From Bog-375 sp049587755 (GTDB taxonomy: Bacteria > Acidobacteriota > Terriglobia > Bryobacterales > Bryobacteraceae), in NCBI GenBank assembly GCA_049587755.1, contig JBAVEN010000014.1, forward strand, positions 1 through 64,000: DNA of 64,000 nt, in the 5' to 3' direction. A program made the position numbers and the translations under genes. A model generated the notes under the pieces. It saw only the letters and a program-made list of their open reading frames with translations, was not told the origin of the DNA and made no database searches. Of the stretch, positions 57,785-64,000 are shown piece after piece. Position 1 is the stretch's first letter, and the number at the start of each line of letters is the position of its first letter.

Positions 57785-58390
57785 ATGTATCGAGCCGTCC
57801 TGTTGGACCTGGGCAGAGTCCTGATCCACTTCGATTTCGCCGCCGGGTATCGCGCGCTGGAGAATCTGTGTCCGTATGCGGAGGCCGAAATCCGCCGGCG
57901 CATCGCAGCCACTGACCTGGCTGTCCGTTTCGAAACCGGCCTAATGGAGCCGCGCGACTTTCACGCCCAGCTCTGCGCCCTGCTGGAACTAAATGTGGAT
58001 TACGAACGCTTCTGCGATATTTGGAACTCGATCTTCCGCGACGTGCTGGTGCCGGAGAGCATGGTCGAAGGTCTGGCACATTGCTACCGCCTGGTGCTGG
58101 TCTCCAACACCAACCAGATCCATTTCGAAATGGTGCAGCAACGGTACCCGGTGCTCCGGCATTTCCACCACCTGGCGCTTTCCTATCGGGTGAAAGCCAT
58201 GAAACCGCGCCCCGAGATTTTCCTCGAGGCCGTGCGCCTAGCCGGCTGCCGCGCGGACGAATGCTTTTACGCTGACGACATCCCGGCTTTTGCCGAAGCC
58301 GCGCGAAAGCTGGGCGTCGATGCCGTAACCTTTGAATCCGCGGCGCAACTCTCCACCGAGATGCGCCGGCGCAGCATTGCTTGGGAGTGA
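57785..58390 (+). CDS. HAD-superfamily hydrolase
   Basis: A 201-residue phosphatase-like protein. Motif I is LLDLGRVLIHFD: the nucleophile Asp is kept while the second Asp is Gly, as in the FDLGGVL subgroup. Motif II is LVLVSNTN, motif III Lys is in AMKPRPEIFLEA and motif IV is CFYADDIPAF. A helical cap covers about 20-90. It resembles HAD-IA proteins of the YihX type; the substrate is unknown. It is divergent from the small secreted proteins. Confidence 0.87.
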   Translation: MYRAVLLDLGRVLIHFDFAAGYRALENLCPYAEAEIRRRIAATDLAVRFETGLMEPRDFHAQLCALLELNVDYERFCDIWNSIFRDVLVPESMVEGLAHCYRLVLVSNTNQIHFEMVQQRYPVLRHFHHLALSYRVKAMKPRPEIFLEAVRLAGCRADECFYADDIPAFAEAARKLGVDAVTFESAAQLSTEMRRRSIAWE

Positions 58391-58460
58391 ACGCGCTGGC
58401 GAACCTGCACTTTCCAAACGCGCGCCCCCACGCGGGAGCGCGTGATCGGATGCGGAGTTG

Positions 58461-58964
58461 CTAAATAGCGCGGGTTTTGCGCGCCACGCCGGCGGTTTCG
58501 GATTTCGCCGGCTTGCGTTCGGCCGCTGTTCCTAACCGCTTCACCTGGTCGGTGACGCATACCAGGAACATGGGCTGGCGCGCGTTCTTGAGCAAGCTGA
58601 TCACCCGGTTGGGCGCGTCTTCGAGGTAAATGTTCTTGCCGTCGGTGAGCAAATGCATGTCGGAGGACGCACCCAGGGCCTCGCTCAGCCGCTTGCCCAT
58701 ATCCTTTTCCAGGAAGCGCAGCACGCGGCGGATCTTCTGCAGCGAAAACCCCTTCCGCCGGAGCTCGGCGATCACCGAGATCTCCAGCACTTCCTCTGCG
58801 GCATAAATCCGCTTGTGGCCATCCTGCCGCGGCGAGACAACATTACGTTCGTCCCACCACTGCAACTGCCGTAGGCTCACGCCGCAGATACGCGCCACCT
58901 GGATGCTGTTATAACCTTCGGCTTCCGTCGGCGCCGCCGGCCGGAGCCTTCTCGCTCTAAACAT
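58461..58964 (-). CDS. MerR-family transcriptional regulator
   Basis: A 167-residue protein. The winged HTH reads YNSIQVARICGVSLRQLQWW, DERNVVSPRQDGHKRIYA and EVLEISVIAELRRKGFSLQK, a full MerR DNA-binding domain at about residues 18-90. A dimerisation helix follows (RRVLRFLEKDMGKRLSEAL), then a short domain (LLTDGKNIYLEDAPNRVISL, QPMFLVCVTDQV) with no metal-binding Cys. The ATG at 58964 has GGAAG upstream. Its promoter is very clear (59007-59034). It is divergent from the kinase-like gene and may regulate it. Confidence 0.88.
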   Translation of the reverse strand: MFRARRLRPAAPTEAEGYNSIQVARICGVSLRQLQWWDERNVVSPRQDGHKRIYAAEEVLEISVIAELRRKGFSLQKIRRVLRFLEKDMGKRLSEALGASSDMHLLTDGKNIYLEDAPNRVISLLKNARQPMFLVCVTDQVKRLGTAAERKPAKSETAGVARKTRAI

Positions 58965-59006
58965 TTCGCGCCACTTCCGTTAGGAATAAAATTGATACCA
59001 TTCTGG

Positions 59007-59034
59007 ATTGTACATGGCGCACCGCCCCTGTCAA
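59007..59034 (-). promoter_or_regulatory. Strong sigma-70 promoter of the merR-type gene
   Basis: On the minus strand a perfect TTGACA (59034-59029) is separated by 16 bases from TACAAT (59012-59007). The leader to the ATG at 58964 would be about 35 bases. A 7-1-7 palindrome (CCGCCGG, T, CCGGCGG) lies upstream at 59076-59090. Confidence 0.65.
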
Positions 59035-59182
59035 TAGGGAGTTCGCAGACCGCGCGAAATTCAGCAGATCGAGAACCGCCGGTCCGGCGGAAATCCGCCC
59101 CCCCCGGCGCCGATCTTTGTTGAGCAACGTGCCCGCTTGGTCCTGGGACCGTACCATACGCTAAGTTAACACCGGTAGCATC

Positions 59183-59228
59183 ATGCAAGTTGCATCTCGT
59201 TGAATTGTCATCCTGATAGGCGGATACT
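59183..59228 (+). promoter_or_regulatory. Palindrome and promoter before the kinase-like gene
   Basis: TTGAAT (59200-59205), 17 bases, then GATACT (59223-59228) form a good sigma-70 promoter. The palindrome ATGCAAGTTGCAT (59183-59195) ends 5 bases before the -35 box, centred about 46 bases before the expected start, a classical activator position. The leader to the ATG at 59296 is about 60 bases. Confidence 0.5.
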
Positions 59229-59295
59229 AGAATGCTGTGTGCAGGCCCAAGCCCAGTACTTTTGCCCATCGAATTGACGCAGCCGGAGATTCCGT

Positions 59296-61788
59296 ATGAG
59301 CGACCTCCCCGAGAGAGGAAGCGATTTACTGACCGGCCAACCTGCGCATGGCGAGCTTCTGGCTGAGTTGCTACAGGCTGGCCCGCTGGAACCGGAACTC
59401 GCGCTCCGCTATGCGGTCGCCATTGGCAAGGCACTGGGCCGGGCGCACGAGGCCGGCGTGGTCCACGGCAGTCTTTCGCCCTGGTCGATCGTAATCGGCG
59501 AGCTCGGACCGACCATCTTGCAGCCGGTGGCGCAGGATTCGCACGCCCAAGCCTACACCTCGCCGGAACGGATTCGCGGCCAGCCGGCCGACTGGCGGAG
59601 CGACGTGTTCGCTTATGGGGCTGTGCTGTATGAAATGGCGGCCGGCCGGCCCCCGTTTGCCGGCGATCCCGCCGCCGTGCGGAAGGCGATCCTGGACGAA
59701 TCTCCGCCCAGCCTGCTGGCGACATCGCCGGTCCTGGCGGCCATGGAACGGGTGATCGCCGACTGTCTGAACAAGGATCCTTTGCGGCGGCGCCAGCGCA
59801 TGCAGAACGTGGTCACGGAGTTGAAGCTGGCGGTGCAATCTGTGGCGATCGCCGCCCCCAGGCGCGCCCGGCCAGCCGCTCCGGCTGCACCCATCGCGCC
59901 CAAGACGGCGCCCGTCGGACGCGCCAGCGACACCTACTGGCTGAATGTCTTTAGCGGCGAGCAGGCCGTCCGCCGTGCCAACCGCATGCGGCTGCTCGGC
60001 CTCGCCGCGGCACTCATGGCTGTCGCGGCCGCCGGCCTGTTCGCGGGCAAGCTGGTCTTCCACCGGCGCACGGCCAGTCCTGTTCTGAAATTCGACATTT
60101 CATTGGAGGGGAAATCGGGCTTCGCCAGCGGCGCCGCCATCTCGCCCGACGGCCGCTACCTCACTTTCGCCGCGAACAACCAAGAAGGCCGCCGCGTGCT
60201 CTGGCTTCGCGCCCTCGATGACATGCATGCCAGAGTCATTCCCGACACGGAGGATGCCACGGCTCCCTTCTGGTCCGCCGACGGCCGGGCCATCGGCTAT
60301 TTCGCCCGCCGCTCGTTGAAAACCTGGATCGTGCAGGTGGCTGCTGACGGCAGCACCAGCGGTCAGTCGCGAGTGCTCTGTCCCACCGACGACGTCTCGG
60401 GCGGCGGAACCTGGAATGCCGCCGGGACGATTGTGTTTTCTCCCAGCCTTAGCGGCGGTCTTTACCGCATTTCCGCCAGCGGCGCCGATCCGCAGCTTCT
60501 CTTGCCGCTGGATGCAGCCAAAGAGCATCGCTCTTATCGCTGGCCTCATTTTCTGCCCGACGGCAGGCACTTCACTTTTTTCGTTCTCGGCGCCGCCGAA
60601 AAGGCCGACGGCGTTTATGTGGGCGATCTCGACACCAAGGAGAGCCATCTGCTGTTTGCCTCCCAAACCGATGCCGTTTACTCCGGAGATCCGGACGCTA
60701 ACCCAGCCAAGTTCGGCTACCTGCTTTTCGTTCAGGATGGCGATCTGTACACACAGGGATTCAACCCCTCGATTCTCGAAGTGGAGGGCCAACCGGCTGT
60801 CTTTCTCCGCGGTGTGGGCTCGGTCGAGACTCTCTCGTTGGCGCCGCTCTCGGCTTCCGCCACCGGCTTGCTGGTCTATCAGACCATCAGGCCGCCCACC
60901 CACCAACTAGCATGGATGGATCGCGACGGAAAGCCGACGGGGCTGCTGGGTGAGCCCGGAGAGTGGGGTCTGCCGCGGATCGCGCCGGATGGCAGACGGG
61001 TCGTCTCCAGCAGGCTGGCGCCTGATCGCCATCGGTGGGAGCTGTGGCTGTTCGACGAAGACAGGATGTCGCCGCTGGTTTCGATTTCCGGAGCCGATGC
61101 GCGCTCTCCGGTCTGGTCTCCCGATGGGACACGGGTCGCCTTTACCAGCAATCCCAGCGCGCTTTATGATATTTACGTGAAGACGGTAAGCGCGCCTTCC
61201 CCAAGCGAGCCCCTGCTCCATAGCGAGTACACGAAGTATCTCACCGATTGGTCGCGTGACGGCCGTTATCTCCTGTTCAGCTCATTTTCCACGGCGGGCA
61301 CTTCCTCCGATGTTTGGGCATACTCGCTCGGCGATCACCGTGGCGGCCCGGCGGTCGAAACATCACACTCCGCAGGCTATCCCGCACTTTCGCCCAACGG
61401 CCGCTGGCTGGCATATCAATCCGACGCATCCGGCCGGGATGAAATCTACGTGCAGGCGTTCGACGGCATTTCGGTCGAGAACAAACACCGCTGGCAAGTT
61501 TCGGCCGGCGGTGGCCGGTTGCCGCGTTGGCGCGTCGACGGCCGGGAGTTGTTCTACCTGGCGGCTCCGGACAGCCTCATGTCGGCTGCCACTTCTACCA
61601 CAAGCGGAGATTTTACCTTCGAGCCTCCGCATAAATTATTCGAGATGCGCGCCATCCCGCAGAGGCCTGACTTGTACGATGTGTCGCCCGACGGCCAGCG
61701 ATTGCTGGTGAATCTACCTTACGAGTGGACCGATCCTGCGCCGATTACGGTGATGACCAACTGGACGCAAAAGCTATCCAGCCAATGA
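59296..61788 (+). CDS. Kinase-like (catalytic motifs lost) / TolB beta-propeller membrane protein
   Basis: An 830-residue hybrid. Residues 1-180 match only the C-lobe half of a Ser/Thr kinase: the glycine loop and Lys are missing, the catalytic loop reads VVHGSLSPWSI in place of HRDLKPxN, and DFG is gone; the activation/APE end survives (YTSPERIRGQPADWRSDVFA, YGAVLYEMAAGRPPF). A membrane helix (about 232-252, LLGLAAALMAVAAAGLFAG) leads to an extracytoplasmic WD40/PD40 propeller (AAISPDGRYLTFAAN, PVWSPDGTRVAFTSN, YPALSPNGRWLAYQSD). Full-length relatives are sensor kinases frequent in Acidobacteria. This one cannot be an active kinase; it may act as a scaffold. Confidence 0.85.
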   Translation: MSDLPERGSDLLTGQPAHGELLAELLQAGPLEPELALRYAVAIGKALGRAHEAGVVHGSLSPWSIVIGELGPTILQPVAQDSHAQAYTSPERIRGQPADWRSDVFAYGAVLYEMAAGRPPFAGDPAAVRKAILDESPPSLLATSPVLAAMERVIADCLNKDPLRRRQRMQNVVTELKLAVQSVAIAAPRRARPAAPAAPIAPKTAPVGRASDTYWLNVFSGEQAVRRANRMRLLGLAAALMAVAAAGLFAGKLVFHRRTASPVLKFDISLEGKSGFASGAAISPDGRYLTFAANNQEGRRVLWLRALDDMHARVIPDTEDATAPFWSADGRAIGYFARRSLKTWIVQVAADGSTSGQSRVLCPTDDVSGGGTWNAAGTIVFSPSLSGGLYRISASGADPQLLLPLDAAKEHRSYRWPHFLPDGRHFTFFVLGAAEKADGVYVGDLDTKESHLLFASQTDAVYSGDPDANPAKFGYLLFVQDGDLYTQGFNPSILEVEGQPAVFLRGVGSVETLSLAPLSASATGLLVYQTIRPPTHQLAWMDRDGKPTGLLGEPGEWGLPRIAPDGRRVVSSRLAPDRHRWELWLFDEDRMSPLVSISGADARSPVWSPDGTRVAFTSNPSALYDIYVKTVSAPSPSEPLLHSEYTKYLTDWSRDGRYLLFSSFSTAGTSSDVWAYSLGDHRGGPAVETSHSAGYPALSPNGRWLAYQSDASGRDEIYVQAFDGISVENKHRWQVSAGGGRLPRWRVDGRELFYLAAPDSLMSAATSTTSGDFTFEPPHKLFEMRAIPQRPDLYDVSPDGQRLLVNLPYEWTDPAPITVMTNWTQKLSSQ

Positions 61789-61895
61789 CATCGGGTAGGC
61801 ACAAGCTGACGGTCAGTAACCCGCGTGCAATAATTACATAACGAAAGAGGGAGTATTGTCCAGGACCATTGGCCATCTGCAACAAACAGAGGCGT

Positions 61896-61924
61896 TTGGC
61901 GAATGGGCCGCGGCTTGCTATAAT
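61896..61924 (+). promoter_or_regulatory. Sigma-70 promoter of the ompA-like gene
   Basis: TTGGCG (61896-61901), a 17-base spacer and a perfect TATAAT (61919-61924). Transcription should start near 61931, only 8 bases before the ATG at 61939 or 17 before the second ATG at 61948. Confidence 0.6.
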
Positions 61925-61938
61925 GCACCGCGAGGTTT

Positions 61939-62724
61939 ATGACAACTATGAAAGCTCCCCTAGCTGCCGCCGTCATCGCAGCAGGCGCGTTGCTCGCCAC
62001 TGGCTGCGCAACCAAGAAATACGTACAAGCCACCGAGGCCCCGATCCAGGCCAAGGCTGATCAGGCCAGCCAACAGGGCGCTCAAAATACTCAGCAAATC
62101 AAGACGACTCAAGACCAATTGAAGGAACTGGACGACAAGACCGCGAATGGCATTGACCGGGCCAATGAACGGGCCGGCGCCGCCGAGCATGACGCGCTGG
62201 AAGCCACCAACCACGCCAACGATGCCGCCAAACAAGCCACAGTAGCCACGCAGAAGAGCGATCAGAACGCCGCGGCGTTGGGCAGCCTCCGCGACTCGGT
62301 GGCCAGCCTCGACGACTACCAGGTGCAGACCACAACCACGGTGATGTTTGGCATCAACCGTGACCGCCTGACGGCGGAGGCCCAGGCCAAGCTGGACCAA
62401 CTGGCGCACGATATCCAGGGCAACAAGCGGTTCTTTGTCGCGGTGGAAGGTTTCACTGACCGCACCGGTCCGCGGGAATACAACGAAGCGCTCAGCCGGC
62501 GCCGGGCCGACGCCGTAGTGGCGTACCTGGTTTCCAAACACGACGTTCCGGTTTACCGCATCCAGGTTGTCGGGTTGGGTCCTGACAAGCCGGTGGACGA
62601 GGCCCACACCGCCGCAGCGCGCGCCAAGAACCGCCGCGTGGAGGTAAGAGTTTTCACTGCGCCCACGGTGTCCGTCGGCACCGCCGCGCCCTCCGCTTCG
62701 GCAGAGGTGCCCGCCGGTAAATAA
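61939..62724 (+). CDS. OmpA-family outer-membrane lipoprotein
   Basis: A 261-residue lipoprotein. The signal ends at the lipobox LLATGCATKKYV, so the mature Cys would be acylated. Residues about 30-135 form a coiled coil rich in Ala and Gln (Lpp-like). The OmpA C-terminal domain (about 135-240) has TVMFGINRDRLTAEAQAKLD, VEGFTDRTGPREYNEALSRR, RADAVVAYLV and ARAKNRRVEVRVF, with the Asp and Arg that bind diaminopimelate. It would tie the outer membrane to peptidoglycan. Start 61939 has GAGG upstream; 61948 is a good alternative. Confidence 0.9.
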   Translation: MTTMKAPLAAAVIAAGALLATGCATKKYVQATEAPIQAKADQASQQGAQNTQQIKTTQDQLKELDDKTANGIDRANERAGAAEHDALEATNHANDAAKQATVATQKSDQNAAALGSLRDSVASLDDYQVQTTTTVMFGINRDRLTAEAQAKLDQLAHDIQGNKRFFVAVEGFTDRTGPREYNEALSRRRADAVVAYLVSKHDVPVYRIQVVGLGPDKPVDEAHTAAARAKNRRVEVRVFTAPTVSVGTAAPSASAEVPAGK

Positions 62725-62768
62725 GGCCAGAGCCAACCGCGTTCCGTAATAACCAAACCGATCGCTCC

Positions 62769-62808
62769 CTCACGGCCGCGGCTCCGCTTGTAGAGCCGCG
62801 GCCGTGAG
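62769..62808. terminator. Long perfect hairpin after the ompA-like gene
   Basis: A perfect 16-bp stem (62769-62784 with 62793-62808, CTCACGGCCGCGGCTC) encloses an 8-base loop, 44 bases after the stop and 86 bases before the end of the convergent gene. It lacks a T-run, yet its strength and place suggest a bidirectional terminator. Confidence 0.6.
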
Positions 62809-62894
62809 CCGTTGTCTGCAATTGGCGCCTGCCACAGCGCGGCGCCTTGGATGCCCGAGCCGTGGCAGACGCGCGGCGGCGCAACCGGACTGCC

Positions 62895-63629
62895 TCACAA
62901 CGAGCCGTCGCGTTGACGCACGGGCCGGAGGTTGTTGACGTGCGCATTCTCTTCCGTTTGGCGGTGACGCAAGGCCCGCCACCAGACGCAGAAGCGGAAC
63001 AGGTTGGCGGCAACGATAATTACAGCGCCGGCAAGTGCCAGCGGATGTGATCGCGATTGCATCGCCATCTGGCGCAGCGATTCGCCAATGGCCGCCCCGG
63101 CGAATTGCACCCCCAGTCCCCCGGAGAGCATCAGCAGTTGCCGGTCGCGATCCCGCGCCGCCAACAGCGAGGTCCAGAGCACGATGTCCATCAGGGCGCA
63201 GGCAAAGTTCAGGTCCCGGAACCACGGGGTCAACCACTCTCCCCGTTGGATCGACGGATCGTAGTGCGCCAGAAACGTCCCGCCCGCCACCAGGCAGGCC
63301 ACCAGAATCAGCGCCACGCGTGCCACCCGGGCCGAACGAAGGCGGTCGGCAGCCCGGTAAAGGAAGCTGATCACCACCGCGTACAGAAGCAACTGGGTGA
63401 TCGCTCCGCCGAACCAGAATGTCACCCAATATGGCAGCCCGGGCGGGTGAAGACCACGCATCGTCTCCAGAGCACTCGGCGTCAGCACCAGAGCGTACAC
63501 CAATTCCACCACCGAGAACGCCAGCACAAACGGAAAACGGCGCCAGACGCCACGAAGCAGCGCGGCGACTACCAAGAATTGCAATGGCAGACCAACCGCT
63601 AAGAAGAGAATCTGGAGGACGAGCCGCAT
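62895..63629 (-). CDS. Seven-helix membrane protein of unknown function
   Basis: A 244-residue protein with about seven membrane helices: VLQILFLAVGLPLQFLVVAA, FVLAFSVVELVYALVL, AITQLLLYAVVISFLY, VARVALILVACLVAGGTF, FACALMDIVLWTSLLAA, LLMLSGGLGVQFAGAAIG and LALAGAVIIVAANLFRFC. The C-terminus is short and charged. No catalytic motif is visible. Proteins with this layout are frequent in Acidobacteria and are not characterised. Confidence 0.75.
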   Translation of the reverse strand: MRLVLQILFLAVGLPLQFLVVAALLRGVWRRFPFVLAFSVVELVYALVLTPSALETMRGLHPPGLPYWVTFWFGGAITQLLLYAVVISFLYRAADRLRSARVARVALILVACLVAGGTFLAHYDPSIQRGEWLTPWFRDLNFACALMDIVLWTSLLAARDRDRQLLMLSGGLGVQFAGAAIGESLRQMAMQSRSHPLALAGAVIIVAANLFRFCVWWRALRHRQTEENAHVNNLRPVRQRDGSL

Positions 63630-63843
63630 CCCGAACCTATTCTAAACCCGACTGTGCGAAAACAAGCCGAGATTTCACTGGAGGTACACGGGCCGATAGT
63701 GTTAGCCCGCCGCCCTTCGCTGGCCGGGCTGGCACTTGCTCGCGCCGACCGGTTACGACCTTATTACGTAAGGGTGATACGCGGGTCTGTACCGGTACTT
63801 CGGATTCTGGGCAGCCCAGAAAGCGCAGCGTATAGTTTGGCCG

Positions 63844-64000
63844 ATGAACACACTGCGGAAGTGGTGTAGCGTGGTGATCGCGCTGTTGGCGGCGAGCCTG
63901 CCGCTGGCGGCGGACCCAATCAATGTCACCAACCAAACCACGGCGTCGCTCACCACCCACGACGCGCTGTTCTTCACCCTGGCCACCTATGGTTTTGCAA
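63844..64000 (+). CDS. Start of a secreted protein (cut by window edge)
   Basis: The ATG at 63844 opens a frame that runs to the window end: a basic N-terminus (MNTLRKW), a hydrophobic core (CSVVIALLAASLPLAA) with a cleavage site near residue 22, and then DPINVTNQTTASLTTHDALF. TATAGT lies at 63832-63837, only 6 bases before the ATG, so the mRNA may be leaderless. Similar starts belong to secreted or PEP-CTERM-type proteins, but the end is outside the window. Confidence 0.55.
   Translation, partial: MNTLRKWCSVVIALLAASLPLAADPINVTNQTTASLTTHDALFFTLATYGFA

Overview
The window looks like a chromosomal segment of an Acidobacteriota bacterium of the Bryobacterales / Candidatus Solibacter type. The evidence is the protein set, not a marker gene: a TIGR03118 beta-propeller protein with a TIGR03437-like C-terminal domain, a duplicated-core MacB/FtsX orphan permease (ADOP type), a kinase-like/TolB-propeller hybrid, CHAT-TPR and GH28/Gfo-Idh/enolase genes, DUF2934, LpxD (a lipid A-making diderm) and a high G+C content.

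Positions 1-9160 form a mobile region. Two ISL3-type IS ends in inverted orientation (1-151 and 8229-8379, one mismatch over 151 bp) bracket an 8-kb module. Next to the left end lies the 3' half of a tRNA-Asn-like gene (146-188). The module holds Ku, DUF3489, DUF2924, a serine recombinase, an HTH-like protein, a ParB-methyltransferase fusion, and large and small terminase subunits, but no capsid or tail genes. Upstream of the terminase pair is a non-coding block (7374-7784) packed with perfect or near-perfect hairpins and a repeated motif; it may be an undescribed structured RNA. The right-hand IS is an N-truncated, twice frameshifted transposase.

Positions 9291-20285 are chromosomal: a frameshifted SRPBCC gene with its ArsR regulator, prepilin peptidase, GH3 enzyme, response regulator, lpxD-LOG overlap, GNAT, hybrid kinase, a response regulator that seems to start at ACG coupled to a VOC protein, and an S53 peptidase. 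Positions 20416-30380 read leftwards as one long cluster: Gfo/Idh oxidoreductase, enolase-superfamily enzyme, PmoA-like protein, methyltransferase and an AddB/AddA-type helicase-nuclease pair. Positions 30706-39855 carry an MDR oxidoreductase, the TIGR03118 protein, a GH28 enzyme, ThiD with an extra C-terminal domain, a FliA-type sigma factor behind a sigma-54-like promoter and tandem palindromes, a two-BON-domain protein and a membrane-anchored amidase.

Positions 40071-54499 hold the more unusual gene groups: a coiled-coil protein with an actin-like ATPase; a zf-HC2 membrane protein, an unknown protein and a CHAT-TPR protease; a TMTC-like membrane protein; the ADOP permease; and a four-gene operon (LysM, peptidoglycan-binding-like, HELGH metallopeptidase, HEAT repeats). 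Positions 54774-64000 hold small secreted or unknown proteins, tRNA-Leu(CAG), a tandem duplication of a secreted protein gene with its upstream region, a HAD hydrolase, a MerR regulator divergent from a kinase-like/TolB gene lacking catalytic motifs, an OmpA lipoprotein with a clear promoter, a seven-helix membrane protein and the start of a secreted protein cut by the window edge.
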